DNA from: an uncultured bacterium
Lineage (GTDB): Bacteria; Cyanobacteriota; Vampirovibrionia; Gastranaerophilales; Gastranaerophilaceae
Direction of reading: 5' to 3'
Length of the DNA stretch: 64,000 bases
Assembly (NCBI GenBank): GCA_902792085.1
Contig: CADAYE010000012.1
Span: 1-64,000 of the forward strand
A program made the translations under genes and the position numbers. This document shows, in pieces, positions 17,767 through 27,258 of this stretch. The notes under the pieces are model-generated. The model was not told where the DNA came from and did not search any database. It was given only the letters and a program-made list of their open reading frames with translations. Within the stretch, counting starts at the first letter, position 1, and each line of letters begins with the position of its first letter.

Positions 17767-18408
17767 TTAACGCACTTTTTTTAATTCTTCAATTTCTGCT
17801 TTCAGATTATCAATTTCAGTTTTGACAGGGTCAGGAATTTTGTTGTGCATAAGGTTGCCGTCCTCGTCAACAGTTGCTCTCTGGACAATTCTGCCCGGAA
17901 CACCGACGACCGTTGAATGTGACGGAACATCAGCAATAACAACCGAGCCTGCACCTATTCGGACATGATCGGCAATAATAATATCACCTAAAACCTTTGC
18001 TCCTGCTCCGATAATGACATGATTTCCTATTGTTGGGTGGCGCTTACCACTGTCATTTCCTGTTCCGCCAAGAGTTACCTGTTGATAAAGCAAAACATCA
18101 TCGCCGATAATTGTCGTTTCTCCGATTACAACACCTTCACCATGGTCGATAAAAAATCTTCTGCCGATTTGCGCCGCAGGATGAATTTCAATCCCCGTTA
18201 TAATTCTTGTTAAATACGAAATCATTCGGGCAAGCAGTTTTAAACCCCATTTGTGGAACTTATGCGCAAGTCTGTATGCAATAATTGCGTGCAGACCCGG
18301 ATAACAGAGTATTACTTCTGCTAAATTTCTTGCAGCAGGGTCGTTATCGTAAATTACCTGTATATCCTCTTTAACTTTTGAGAAGCCTCGTTTTATTGTT
18401 TCAAACAT
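17767..18408 (-). CDS. cysE: Serine O-acetyltransferase
   Basis: A 213-aa CysE/EpsC-type enzyme making O-acetylserine for cysteine synthesis. The N-terminal helical part ([27 protein letters not shown]) precedes a left-handed beta helix of hexapeptide repeats with the catalytic [14 protein letters not shown] and [21 protein letters not shown]. It overlaps the tyrS stop codon by one base (TAATG), implying coupled translation. Confidence 0.93.
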   Translation of the reverse strand: MFETIKRGFSKVKEDIQVIYDNDPAARNLAEVILCYPGLHAIIAYRLAHKFHKWGLKLLARMISYLTRIITGIEIHPAAQIGRRFFIDHGEGVVIGETTIIGDDVLLYQQVTLGGTGNDSGKRHPTIGNHVIIGAGAKVLGDIIIADHVRIGAGSVVIADVPSHSTVVGVPGRIVQRATVDEDGNLMHNKIPDPVKTEIDNLKAEIEELKKVR

Positions 18409-19634
18409 TAGTGCACCAGTTTTGCAAATTTGCGTTTTCCTGCCTGTAATACTACACTTTCATCAAACTCAACGATATAGGTCATATCGGCAATTTTTTC
18501 TCCGTTAATTTTTACTCCGCCGCCCTGAATTAAACGCTTTGCTTCACCTTTACTTGATGTAAAACCAAGTTCAACAATTAAGTCTAAAATCCCTTTGCCG
18601 TTTTCAACTTTGACTTGCGCTATATCATCAGGAATACCTTTATTTGAAACAACATTGATAAAATCTTCCTGCGCTTTGTCTGCGCCGTCTTTGCCATGAT
18701 ATTCTTCTGTAATTGTATGAGCAAGTTGCATTTTCAAATTACGAGGGTTGATTGAACCATCAGAAATTTCTTTGTCATAGCGTTCCAAATCTTCTTTTGA
18801 GGTATCTGTTAATAAACTAAAGTATCTTGTAATCATATTGTCAGGAATACTCATCAACTTGCCAAACATATCCTTTGCGCTGTCGGTTAGAGATATGCAA
18901 TGTTCAGGATAAGTTTTTGACATCTTAACAACCCCGTCTGTCCCTTCCAAAAGCGGTAAAAGTACAACAAGTTGAGGGTATTTTTTGCCGTAAGCACTCT
19001 GAATATCACGACCTAACAAAGTATTGAATCTCTGGTCTGTCCCGCCCAATTCGATATCCGCATCAATCGCAACAGAATCATAAGCCTGCATCAAAGGATA
19101 ATAAAATTCAACAATAGATATCGGTTTGCCTTCGGCATAACGTTTTGCAAAATCATCTCTTGTCATCATTTGTGCAACGGTTACTTTCCCTGCGAGAGCG
19201 AGAAGTTCAGTAAATTTCATCGGATGCAGCCAATCAGCATTATTAACAACCTCAGCCTTTGAAACATCAAGAACTTTAGCCATTTGCTCAAAGTATGTTT
19301 TTGCGTTTTCTTCAACCTGTTCTTTTGTAAGTGCAGGTCTTGTTTCGGATTTGCCTGACGGGTCACCTATCATAGCAGTAGCTCCGCCGACAAGAAGTAC
19401 AATTTTATGCCCTAATGCCTGAAATTCTTTTAATTTCCTCATTACTACCGTATGACCTAAATGCAAATCGGGTCTTGTCGGGTCCATACCGAGTTTTACT
19501 CGCAAAGGAGTATTTGTATCGCTTGCGTGTTGCAATTTCGCTGCAAGTTCTTCTACTCCGCCCGGTAATACTTCTGCATTTCTTGCTATATACATTGCTT
19601 GGTCTATAAATTCTTGTCTGATTCCTGTTGTCAT
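18408..19634 (-). CDS. tyrS: Tyrosyl-tRNA synthetase
   Basis: A 408-aa class I aminoacyl-tRNA synthetase. HLGH (58-61) is the HIGH motif and KMSKT (about 236-240) the KMSKS loop. [14 protein letters not shown] is the family's substrate-binding region. A C-terminal S4 RNA-binding domain (about 345-408) is present. The sequence belongs to the shorter, TyrZ-like branch. It is in an operon with yajQ upstream (18-nt gap) and cysE downstream. Confidence 0.95.
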   Translation of the reverse strand: MTTGIRQEFIDQAMYIARNAEVLPGGVEELAAKLQHASDTNTPLRVKLGMDPTRPDLHLGHTVVMRKLKEFQALGHKIVLLVGGATAMIGDPSGKSETRPALTKEQVEENAKTYFEQMAKVLDVSKAEVVNNADWLHPMKFTELLALAGKVTVAQMMTRDDFAKRYAEGKPISIVEFYYPLMQAYDSVAIDADIELGGTDQRFNTLLGRDIQSAYGKKYPQLVVLLPLLEGTDGVVKMSKTYPEHCISLTDSAKDMFGKLMSIPDNMITRYFSLLTDTSKEDLERYDKEISDGSINPRNLKMQLAHTITEEYHGKDGADKAQEDFINVVSNKGIPDDIAQVKVENGKGILDLIVELGFTSSKGEAKRLIQGGGVKINGEKIADMTYIVEFDESVVLQAGKRKFAKLVH

Positions 19635-19652
19635 TGATGTTTCCTTTATTGT

Positions 19653-20153
19653 TTATCTGTAATTTGTGAATTGCAAAGGTGTATTGTAGTTATCTTCGTT
19701 CTGTCTGAGAACCTGAATTACTGCCTGCAAATCATCTCTGCTTTTGCCTGAAACTCTGATTTGTTCGCCCTGAATAGATGCCTGAACTTTTAGTTTTGTG
19801 TTTTTAATATCATTTGTAATCTTTTTTGCAAGTTCTTGAGTTAAACCTTTTTTAAGATTTACAACCTGACGAACATTTCCACCTAAGGCATTTTCAATTT
19901 TTTGTGGGTCTAATATTTTAAGACTAAGATTTCTTTTTGAAAATTTTGACTGCAAAATATCATTGATGTTGCGCAGTTTCATTTCATCTTCGGTGGTAAT
20001 TGTAATTGCTTTTCCTTCTTCGAGTTCAACTGTTGATTTTGAGTTTTTAAAATCAAAGCGTGAAGCGAGTTCTTTTTTTACCTGCTCTACCGCATTAACA
20101 ACTTCCTGTTTGTCGTACTCAGATACGATATCAAAACTGCAATCTTTAGCCAT
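19653..20153 (-). CDS. yajQ: YajQ-family nucleotide-binding protein
   Basis: A 166-aa two-domain protein of the UPF0234/YajQ family. It starts AKDCSFDIVSEYDKQEVVNAVEQVKKE, has a central FSKRNLSLKILDPQKIENALGGNVRQ and ends QAVIQVLRQNEDNYNTPLQFTNYR, all family signatures. Homologues bind nucleotides, and some bind cyclic-di-GMP and act as regulators. It is the first gene of the yajQ-tyrS-cysE operon. Confidence 0.92.
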   Translation of the reverse strand: MAKDCSFDIVSEYDKQEVVNAVEQVKKELASRFDFKNSKSTVELEEGKAITITTEDEMKLRNINDILQSKFSKRNLSLKILDPQKIENALGGNVRQVVNLKKGLTQELAKKITNDIKNTKLKVQASIQGEQIRVSGKSRDDLQAVIQVLRQNEDNYNTPLQFTNYR

Positions 20154-20176
20154 AATATTACCCTCTTATTATTAAG

Positions 20177-20247
20177 GAGATTCTTCGCTTTCGTCATTCT
20201 GAGGGCATCTCCCGAAGAATCTCATAACATTCGCTCAGAATGACGAT
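20177..20247. repeat. REP-like palindromic repeat
   Basis: gtcattctgagggcat ... ttcgctcagaatgacga: the outer arms are complementary and enclose a cccgaagaatctc core. It lies between yajQ and the terminator at 20273. Confidence 0.75.
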
Positions 20248-20272
20248 TTTATTTTATCATAAACAAAAAGAA

Positions 20273-20298
20273 AGGTAGAATTTTATAAAATCCTACCT
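20273..20298 (-). terminator. Rho-independent terminator
   Basis: AGGTAG/CTACCT stem with an ATTTTATAAAAT inner stem, followed on the minus strand by TTCTTTTTG, 26 nt past the stop of the gene at 20324. Confidence 0.75.
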
Positions 20299-20323
20299 GC
20301 TAAATCACACTAACTATTTTCTA

Positions 20324-20788
20324 TTACGGGGAAATTTTGGTTTTAATTTTATTAAATAAATTTATAATGCAGTTTTTACCCTTGTTGAACAAATTAATTA
20401 CTATATTTTTACATTTTGTGAAAATTTTTTTTACTGAACCTGTACTCGGTGTTGGTGTAACAGGTGTGGTCTTTCCGCCTTTAAACAAATTTTTGACGTA
20501 ATTGTATGCATTTTTAATTCCTTTTGTCCCTTTTCTTAATCCGAGAATACCAAGGGCAACAACACCTAAACCGACAAGGACTTTTTTTATTATTGAATAT
20601 TCTTTTTCGCGCTTTGTCTGGAATGTATCAGCATAAGGCTGTTCAAAATATGCGGATTTATTTGTAACATTTGCCGGAGTATAACCTAACGGTGTAATAT
20701 TTGTCGGATATTGTCTTTCTATCATAGACATTCCGATATCTTCAGTCATTGCAGGATTTCTTAATCCGTATAAAATACTATTGTCCAT
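20324..20788 (-). CDS. Orphan hypothetical with one membrane segment and basic tail
   Basis: A 154-aa protein. The N-terminal 50 residues are polar (PTNITPLGYTPANVTNKSAYF). One hydrophobic segment (about 68-82, KKVLVGLGVVALGILGLRKG) follows, then a very basic, cysteine-containing tail with repeats of the type LFNKGKNCIINLFNK. The family is not recognised. It has its own terminator, and a TACTTTATAT box (about 20820-20830) 32 nt before the ATG. Membrane association is likely; the function is unknown. Confidence 0.6.
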   Translation of the reverse strand: MDNSILYGLRNPAMTEDIGMSMIERQYPTNITPLGYTPANVTNKSAYFEQPYADTFQTKREKEYSIIKKVLVGLGVVALGILGLRKGTKGIKNAYNYVKNLFKGGKTTPVTPTPSTGSVKKIFTKCKNIVINLFNKGKNCIINLFNKIKTKISP

Positions 20789-20820
20789 AAAATTTATAAC
20801 CTACTTATAACCTTTACATT

Positions 20821-20831
20821 TATATAAAGTA
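20821..20831 (-). promoter_or_regulatory. TACTTTATATA box
   Basis: Minus-strand TACTTTATATA ends about 32 nt before the start at 20788, as at four other orphan genes. Confidence 0.5.
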
Positions 20832-20897
20832 TTTTTTCGTAAAATAATTTACTTTTTTGCAAAAATTTGGTTAAATAAACTTAACAATTTATTCTAT

Positions 20898-20970
20898 TTC
20901 GTCATTCCGAGCGATGTATATAAGATTCTTCGGCTAAAGCCTCTGAATGACGGGAGCGAAGAATCTTATC
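20898..20970. repeat. REP-like palindromic repeat
   Basis: gtcattccgagcgatg ... gaatgacgggagcgaagaatct, a relative of the units at 20177 and 21686; it lies just before the gene at 20991. Confidence 0.7.
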
Positions 20971-20990
20971 AAAAACACGAGGAACTAATA

Positions 20991-21293
20991 ATGAACATGT
21001 TCAAACGCTGGTACGATGCTGACGCAGTCGTTAGTAAAACAATCAATGATATGGAAAAGATGCCTGAAGAGTATCAGATTAGATGCGCAGAATATATTAT
21101 TGACGACTTGTTAAAAGATGTTGAATTGCCGAATATGAGCCTTGAAGATCAGTACAATTACATCATGCGTCGTTGGTATGATAAAAATATCAAAGTCTCT
21201 CATGCCATTGAGTATTTAAGGCTTTGCCCCGATGATATAAGACGTGATACAGCATTAAAAGTTCAGAAGTTTATGAAAAATCTTAACAAATAG
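20991..21293 (+). CDS. Small helical hypothetical protein
   Basis: A 100-aa soluble, mostly helical protein containing two similar halves: FKRWYDADAVVSKTINDMEKMPEEYQIRCAEYIIDDLL and MRRWYDKNIKVSHAIEYLRLCPDDIRRDTALKVQKFM. This is a clear internal duplication of about 45 residues with RWYD...S..I..L...P as the shared pattern. The family is not recognised. An SD (GAGGAAC) precedes the ATG. The duplication suggests a two-fold binding module. Confidence 0.65.
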   Translation: MNMFKRWYDADAVVSKTINDMEKMPEEYQIRCAEYIIDDLLKDVELPNMSLEDQYNYIMRRWYDKNIKVSHAIEYLRLCPDDIRRDTALKVQKFMKNLNK

Positions 21294-21338
21294 ACTTTAA
21301 TTCAAATATATTGTTTAATATATTTTGGAGGGGTATTT

Positions 21339-21686
21339 GTGTCTGAAGAAATTAATAAAAAGGTTATAAATTTATTTTCAAGTCACAGTAAGAATAAATT
21401 GCCTGAAAAAGACCAAAAACAGATAAAATATTATGCAGGTTTTGGTTATGTCAAAGTTAAAAAAGATTCTAACGGCAAAAAGTTCCGTAAGGATTTTTTG
21501 TTGAAATATGCTTCCGGTTGTCATTATATGGTGACCGTTATGCGAGAAGTAGATGGGGAAGTCATACTTTATTCTTACGATGTTCCGAATGAAGATTTGT
21601 TTAAATTTATGAAATCTTTTGAGGAAAATACTTTGGACGGTACAATTATCGAGATAAACAAATATTTTCCGAATGAAATAGTGTAA
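21339..21686 (+). CDS. Hypothetical protein (GTG start)
   Basis: A 115-aa soluble protein starting at GTG with an excellent SD (GGAGGGG). It contains KYYAGFGYVKVKKDSNGKKFRKDFLLKYASGCHYMVTVMREVDGEVILYSYDVPNEDLFKFM, which looks like an alpha/beta domain. The family is not recognised. It sits between REP-like repeats and is probably expressed independently or with the 20991 gene (46-nt gap). Confidence 0.6.
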   Translation: MSEEINKKVINLFSSHSKNKLPEKDQKQIKYYAGFGYVKVKKDSNGKKFRKDFLLKYASGCHYMVTVMREVDGEVILYSYDVPNEDLFKFMKSFEENTLDGTIIEINKYFPNEIV

Positions 21687-21759
21687 TGTCATTCTGAGGC
21701 GTTCTATTATGAGATTCTTCGCCTAAAAGCTCAGAATGACAAAAGCCGAAGAATCTCCC
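21686..21759. repeat. REP-like palindromic repeat
   Basis: gtcattctgaggcgttct ... agctcagaatgac followed by gccgaagaatctccc; related to 20177 and 20898. Confidence 0.75.
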
Positions 21760-21773
21760 ACAGAAAGTTTTAA

Positions 21774-24302
21774 ATGTGTTTTTTTACGAAATATAATGAG
21801 AGTTTGTATAAATGTTTCAAACCTTACCAATATGTAGGGGGCGAGTTTTTGTCGCACAATAAAGATTTTGAAAAGTCAAAAGTTCGTGTTGCAATGGCTT
21901 TTCCAGATAAATACGAAATAGGTATTTCAAATTTAGGTGTCAGAGTTCTATATGAACTTATAAATAAAGAGCCTGATTATATGTGTGACAGGGTTTATGC
22001 ACCTGAAAAAGATTTTGTTCCCGAGCCTTTGTATGCGCTTGAATCAAAAAGGTCATTAAAAGATTTTGATGCGATTGGATTCTCTTTGCAGTACGAAATG
22101 GGTTATCCTACAGTTTTAAAAATGCTTGAAATGGCAGATATCCCTTATCGAAATGAAGATAGGACTGATGATGATCCGATAATTATTGCAGGTGGTCCTT
22201 GTACATTTAACCCTTTGCCGATGTCTGATTTTATTGATGTATTTACGATAGGCGATGGTGAAGATACTATTATTGAAATTTGCAGAATTTTGGAGGAAAC
22301 AAAAGGTCTGCCGAGAAAAGAGCGGATTAAAAAACTATGTGAAAACCCTGCAAACGGACGTTGGTCAAAGGGGGTAAATGACAAGGTTGATAAGCGTATT
22401 GCACAACTAAAAAAAGAAACGGCATTAACATCTTACCCTATACCGTTTTCATCATCAATTCAGGACAGGGCGGTGGTTGAGATTCGCAGAGGCTGCGGAA
22501 GAATGTGTCGCTTTTGTCAGCCCGGGCATGTGACTTTGCCAGTCAGAGAACGCAGTGCGCAGGATATTATAAATATTTCAAAGGAACTTGTAAAAAATAC
22601 GGGGTACGAAGAATATTCGCTTTTGTCCCTATCTTCAAACGATTATGCAAATATCAATGAAGTAATAAAAGAATTAAGCCTTGATTTTAATGAGAAAAAA
22701 GTATCTGTTACTTTGCCAAGCCAAAGGATTGACGGATTTAATCTTGAACTTGCAAATCTTGTTCAAAGTGTTCGCAAATCTACCATGACACTTGCGCCTG
22801 AGGCAGGAAGCCAAAGACTTCGTGATGTAATTAAGAAGAATATAACAAAAGAGCAAATTGAAAATGCTGTTCTGACTTTGTATGAAAACGGCTGGAGTCG
22901 TGTAAAGCTTTATTTTATATGCGGTTTACCGACAGAAACTATTGAAGATATGGACGAGATGGCAAATCTTCTGTCAGGACTGAGGTATAAATCAAAACTT
23001 ATAAAAAAAGAAAAAGGGCTAAAGCATACACTTGAACTTACATGCACTCTGTCAATTTTTGTCCCCAAGCCTTTCACTCCGTTTCAATGGTGTCCGCAAA
23101 TGCCTTTAGACGAAGTAAAGGCACATATTGATTATCTTATGGAGCGCATTAAAAAAGTAAAGTGCGTAAAAATAAATTACAGCGATAAATATTTGTCCTT
23201 ACTTGAAGCCGTTTTAACAAGAGGGGATGAGTCTCTTTGCAAATTTATTGAGGCACTTTATAAAAAAGGCTCTTATCTTGCATCATGGGGCGAAAATTTC
23301 AGTTGGAAACTGTGGAATGAAACTGCACATGAATGTGGGTTGGATTTGGTACAACTCGCTCAGAAACAATATGATATACATTTACCCCTGCCTTGGGATT
23401 TTATAAATGTCGGACTGAATAAGCAATGGCTGATTGATGAGTATAAAAAAGCGTATGAGGTTGATGAAAATTCATCTCATGTTGTTCCGACATGTCAGAC
23501 GCAGTGTGTAAATTGCGGAGTATGTAAGAATTTTAATACTCATAAAGTTATGGCAGAACATTTTGTTGCATCCGATAAGGCACAACTGCTTGCGTCTGCG
23601 CCAAAAAGACATATAGAAGATATTCACCAAAAAGATATTAAACCTGTTTACAGATACAGAATAAAACTCTCAAAAACCGGAATTTTAAGATATTTTTCAC
23701 ACTTAGACTGGCAAAATACTTTTCTTAAAGCAATGCAGAGAACAAATCTTAAAGTCGCTTATTCTTACGGCTATAATCCGAAAATGAAAATATCAATGGG
23801 AATTGCGTTACCTTTATTCTGTGAAAGCGAAGCGGAGCTTGTGGATATTTGTTTGTGGGAAGATGCCGATATTAATTATGTAAGAAATGAAATTCAAAAA
23901 GTTCTTCCGCAGGGTTCTGAAATTATTGAAGTAAAACAAATTGATGTAAGCGCACCTGCTATTGAGGAAGAAGTATATTGGGCGGAATATCGGATTAAGA
24001 TTTTTGACGAAAGTGTTTACGATTTTGGTCAATTCGTGTATAATACTCTCAGAGTTTTGGAGTCTGAAAATATTTTTATTGACAAAAAAACTAAAAAAGG
24101 TTTAGAGAAAACAATAGACTATAAGCATTCAATCGGAGAGTACAGATTTGAGAGCGGAAGTCTGTTTATAGTATTAAAAGCAGGTAAGAGTACGGCAATA
24201 CCTCCTTTGAGAGCAGATGCACTTATGAGTGCCATAGCGCCTGAGGTTATGTTCGACATAAAGCGTACGAAGTTTTTAACGGAAAACCTGCACGAGTTAT
24301 AA
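21774..24302 (+). CDS. B12-binding-type radical SAM protein fused to DUF2344
   Basis: An 842-aa fusion. The N-terminal cobalamin-binding-like domain (about 25-190) precedes a radical SAM core with the cluster motif GCGRMCRFCQPG (about 240-251). A C-terminal DUF2344 domain (about 625-820) contains SKTGILRYFSHLDWQNTFLKAMQRTNLKVAYSYGYNPKMK. This two-part protein is commonly encoded just before rne/rng in bacteria, as here (16-nt gap), which suggests an RNA or ribosome role, but the reaction is unknown. The SD is weak, so the exact start is uncertain; homology begins near LYKCFKPYQYVGGE. Confidence 0.88.
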   Translation: MCFFTKYNESLYKCFKPYQYVGGEFLSHNKDFEKSKVRVAMAFPDKYEIGISNLGVRVLYELINKEPDYMCDRVYAPEKDFVPEPLYALESKRSLKDFDAIGFSLQYEMGYPTVLKMLEMADIPYRNEDRTDDDPIIIAGGPCTFNPLPMSDFIDVFTIGDGEDTIIEICRILEETKGLPRKERIKKLCENPANGRWSKGVNDKVDKRIAQLKKETALTSYPIPFSSSIQDRAVVEIRRGCGRMCRFCQPGHVTLPVRERSAQDIINISKELVKNTGYEEYSLLSLSSNDYANINEVIKELSLDFNEKKVSVTLPSQRIDGFNLELANLVQSVRKSTMTLAPEAGSQRLRDVIKKNITKEQIENAVLTLYENGWSRVKLYFICGLPTETIEDMDEMANLLSGLRYKSKLIKKEKGLKHTLELTCTLSIFVPKPFTPFQWCPQMPLDEVKAHIDYLMERIKKVKCVKINYSDKYLSLLEAVLTRGDESLCKFIEALYKKGSYLASWGENFSWKLWNETAHECGLDLVQLAQKQYDIHLPLPWDFINVGLNKQWLIDEYKKAYEVDENSSHVVPTCQTQCVNCGVCKNFNTHKVMAEHFVASDKAQLLASAPKRHIEDIHQKDIKPVYRYRIKLSKTGILRYFSHLDWQNTFLKAMQRTNLKVAYSYGYNPKMKISMGIALPLFCESEAELVDICLWEDADINYVRNEIQKVLPQGSEIIEVKQIDVSAPAIEEEVYWAEYRIKIFDESVYDFGQFVYNTLRVLESENIFIDKKTKKGLEKTIDYKHSIGEYRFESGSLFIVLKAGKSTAIPPLRADALMSAIAPEVMFDIKRTKFLTENLHEL

Positions 24303-24318
24303 AGAAGGAAAGATTTTT

Positions 24319-26079
24319 ATGGGTAACAACAGAAACAACAATCAAAGACAAAATCAACAGATTGACAAAAAAATTGTGATAGCAGAGCGTGATAATATCG
24401 CCGCATTGTTAGAAAACAAAAAGGTTACAGACTTTTTTATTCAAAGAGGGGATGTTTTATTAGGTGATGTTTATCTTGCAAGTGTAGATAACATTTTGCC
24501 AAGTATTGATGCGGCATTTGTAAATGTCGGAACTGACAAGATGGGATTTTTGCATGCAGAAGATGTCATGGGCAAAGGTTCATTAAAAGAAAAACTTTCT
24601 CCGAAACAAAAACTTGTAGTTCAGGTTGTAAAAGAACCGACAGGGCACAAAGGTCCGAGAGTTACAACAGAAATCAGTCTTCCCGGAAGATTTTTGGTTT
24701 TAATGCCTTATGAACCGGGGATAAGCGTTTCTAAAAAGATAGAAAATTCAAAGGAAAGAGCAAGATTAAAGGCTATTGTCAATTTGATTAAGCCTGTCGG
24801 GGTCGGTGTTATTATCAGAACAGAAGCAGAAGGACAATCTGAAGCGGATATTCAGGAAGATTTGGAAATTCTTTTGGAAAAATGGAATAATATCATTACA
24901 TCTTCTGAAACTCTTGATGCTCCAAGTTTAATTTATCGTGATCAGGATTTGCTCTATAAGGTAATTCGTGAAGCCTGCACGGAAGATGTTTCTGAAATTA
25001 TTGTTGATACTCCATTTGCACTGAACAGAGTTCAGAACATATTGCAAAACTGGCACATCAATAAAGGGGTAAAAGTTACCCTGTATAAAGGAAATGAACC
25101 GTTATTGATTGCTATGGATATACACAAAGAAATTAAAGCTGCTTTGAATGTAAAAGTTAATATGCCTTCAGGCGGATATTTGTTCATTCAGCAGACTGAA
25201 GCATTAACTGTAATTGATGTAAACAGCGGTAAATTTATCAGTTCTGCTACTCAGGATGAAACAATTTTAAAAACAAATATTGAAGCGGTGCATGAAATTG
25301 CAAGACAACTTCGTTTGAGAAATATCGGCGGTATGGTCATTGTTGACTTTATTGATATGACAAGCAGAGCCGACAAACTTGCTATGCTCGAAGAACTTGA
25401 AATCGCGCTTGAAGCGGATAAAGCCAAACCTCAGGTTGGACAGTTGTCTGATTTAGGGCTTGTAGAATTGACAAGACACAGACAAGGTCAGTCTTTAGCG
25501 GAAATATTTACTAAAAAATGTCCTCACTGTCAGGGTTCAGGGTGTTCCGTTATTGATTTCAATTTCGCAACTCCTGTTGCAGAAGGAGAGTACAGAGCAA
25601 AAGCAGCAAAAGTTAAACTCCCGTCAGGTGCGTTCAAAAAGAATAATAAATTTAATAAAAATAACAAACCTCAAACTGAGGAAACACCTGTTGAAACAAT
25701 TGACGAAACAATTGAAAGACCGACAGTTGATACAGAACCCGCAGTTGTAGCATCTGAAGAAACAACAAGAAAAGAAAATAACAGACGCAACAGAAAAAAT
25801 CGTTTCAATAAAAATAACAAACCTCAAACTGAAGAAATCCCTGTTGAAACAGTAGAAGCTGAAGTTCAAACTGAGATTCCGACGGAAACTCCAAAAGAAG
25901 AAAAGAAAAAGCCAACAAGACGCAGAACTTCTAAAAAAGCAGTTGCGGAAGAAACTCCTGCTGTAACTGAAGAACCTAAAACTGTCGAAGAAGTTAAAGA
26001 GGAAAAACCTAAAAAACGCCCAAACAGAGGTGCTTCAAAAAGAAAAACTACAAAGAAAAAGGCTGAAAATGAAGAATAA
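24319..26079 (+). CDS. rng: Ribonuclease E/G family protein
   Basis: A 586-aa endoribonuclease for rRNA processing and mRNA decay. The S1 domain (GDVLLGDVYLASVDNILPSIDAAFVNVG, about 45-75) is followed by the RNase H-like/DNase I-like core with TVIDVNSGKF and GGMVIVDFIDM (catalytic aspartates) and a zinc-link CPHCQGSG (about 400). The last 160 residues are low-complexity, Lys/Glu/Thr-rich, with the unit FNKNNKPQTEE repeated twice, probably a disordered RNA- or partner-binding tail. GAAGGAAAG precedes the ATG. Confidence 0.92.
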   Translation: MGNNRNNNQRQNQQIDKKIVIAERDNIAALLENKKVTDFFIQRGDVLLGDVYLASVDNILPSIDAAFVNVGTDKMGFLHAEDVMGKGSLKEKLSPKQKLVVQVVKEPTGHKGPRVTTEISLPGRFLVLMPYEPGISVSKKIENSKERARLKAIVNLIKPVGVGVIIRTEAEGQSEADIQEDLEILLEKWNNIITSSETLDAPSLIYRDQDLLYKVIREACTEDVSEIIVDTPFALNRVQNILQNWHINKGVKVTLYKGNEPLLIAMDIHKEIKAALNVKVNMPSGGYLFIQQTEALTVIDVNSGKFISSATQDETILKTNIEAVHEIARQLRLRNIGGMVIVDFIDMTSRADKLAMLEELEIALEADKAKPQVGQLSDLGLVELTRHRQGQSLAEIFTKKCPHCQGSGCSVIDFNFATPVAEGEYRAKAAKVKLPSGAFKKNNKFNKNNKPQTEETPVETIDETIERPTVDTEPAVVASEETTRKENNRRNRKNRFNKNNKPQTEEIPVETVEAEVQTEIPTETPKEEKKKPTRRRTSKKAVAEETPAVTEEPKTVEEVKEEKPKKRPNRGASKRKTTKKKAENEE

Positions 26080-26365
26080 TTTTTACAGAATAATAATGAT
26101 GGCTATGGCGGTATTATTTACGGCCATGCCGTCATTTGCATCAAAATTGACTCCTGAAATGAAAACGGTTATGTCAAAGTTCGGGCTTGCAATGGGCGGA
26201 GTTGTTGCATTTTCTCTGATTCTGTATATTGGTTTATCTTTATATAATAAGTTTTTTGTCGGAGAACAGATTAAAGATTTTAAATTGAGAAAAGATTCAT
26301 TGCGTACACCTGCGGATAAAGATGAAGCGGTTATGATGTTTATTGCAAAAAATCGTTTGAGGTAG
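26069..26365 (+). CDS. Small exported membrane protein
   Basis: A 98-aa protein overlapping the RNase gene by 11 nt. A signal peptide (about 1-22, ending MPSFAS) is followed by a second hydrophobic helix (about 39-56, GLAMGGVVAFSLILYIGLSL) and a charged tail. The upstream in-frame ATG at 26030 lies deep inside the RNase gene, so ATG 26069 is preferred. The family is not recognised. The operon position before a pilin-like gene could mean a shared envelope function. Confidence 0.65.
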   Translation: MKNNFYRIIMMAMAVLFTAMPSFASKLTPEMKTVMSKFGLAMGGVVAFSLILYIGLSLYNKFFVGEQIKDFKLRKDSLRTPADKDEAVMMFIAKNRLR

Positions 26366-26367
26366 AT

Positions 26368-26589
26368 GTGAAAAAAGGTTTTTCGGCATTAGAAATAATA
26401 ATAGTTCTTATTATTTTGCTTACCTGCTTTTTTATTTTTAAAGGTGCTAATCCTGTTAAATCAGTAATAAAAGAGCATAAAGAAATTAAAACAAGACAAG
26501 AATATGTAAACCATCAACTTGATGAACTGCAAAAAGCAAAAAATCTTCGGGATGAGCGATTAAAACAAGAATTGGAGCGGAGTTATTAA
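26368..26589 (+). CDS. Type IV pilin-like small protein
   Basis: A 73-aa protein (GTG start). Its N-terminus MKKG-FSALEIIIVLIILL fits the class III prepilin signal: a short basic leader, G before the cut, F at +1, E at +5 and a hydrophobic helix of about 18 residues. After the helix only a charged coiled segment remains (VIKEHKEIKTRQEYVNHQLDELQKAKNLRDE), with no globular pilin head. It could be a minor pseudopilin or a regulator. It overlaps sdaAB by one base (TAATG). Confidence 0.65.
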   Translation: MKKGFSALEIIIVLIILLTCFFIFKGANPVKSVIKEHKEIKTRQEYVNHQLDELQKAKNLRDERLKQELERSY

Positions 26590-27257
26590 TGAAAAAATCG
26601 ACTTTGTTTGATATAATTTCGCCCGTAATGGCGGGACCTTCAAGTTCTCATACTGCTGGTGCTGTTCGTCTCGGTCTTCTTGCAAGAAATATTTATAAAT
26701 CTGTGCCTAAAAAAGTTGTGTTTAAACTTTATAATTCTTACGCACATACAGGCAAAGGTCATGGAACAGATAAAGGTCTGCTTGCAGGAATTTTAGGTTT
26801 AAGTGTTTCAGACAGAAGAATTAAAGATATTTTCAATGATGAGATTTCTAAAAATATTGAATATAAATTTGAGTATTTTGACAATTTTCGAAGACATCCA
26901 AATGCCGTAGATATTGAACTTTACGGGGATTATAATATGAAAATTTCAGGCGATAGTGTTGGCGCGGGAGAAATTCTTATTACAAAAATCAATGATTTCA
27001 ATGTGGCTTTGTCCGGTAACTATAACACATTGATTATTGTTTATAAAGATAAACCCGGTATGATTTCAAGCGTAACCTCTCAACTTCAGGATGCAAACAT
27101 AAATATTGCATCGCTAAATTGCGACAGAAGTGCAAAAGGACAGGATGCTTCAATGATTATTTGTATTGACGGGAATCTAAAAGACGAAATTGTCCAAAGT
27201 ATTGAAAAAACTGATGATATTTATTTTGTAACTTATGTAAAAAAATTGGAAAATTAA
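26589..27257 (+). CDS. sdaAB: L-serine dehydratase, beta subunit
   Basis: A 222-aa subunit of the iron-sulfur L-serine ammonia-lyase that converts serine to pyruvate and ammonia. PVMAGPSSSHTAGAVRLG (about 13-30) is the family signature. A C-terminal ACT domain (about 150-220, LIIVYKDKPGMISSVTSQLQDANINIAS) probably senses serine. It starts on the stop codon of the pilin-like gene and ends one base before sdaAA. Confidence 0.94.
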   Translation: MKKSTLFDIISPVMAGPSSSHTAGAVRLGLLARNIYKSVPKKVVFKLYNSYAHTGKGHGTDKGLLAGILGLSVSDRRIKDIFNDEISKNIEYKFEYFDNFRRHPNAVDIELYGDYNMKISGDSVGAGEILITKINDFNVALSGNYNTLIIVYKDKPGMISSVTSQLQDANINIASLNCDRSAKGQDASMIICIDGNLKDEIVQSIEKTDDIYFVTYVKKLEN

Positions 27258-27258
27258 A

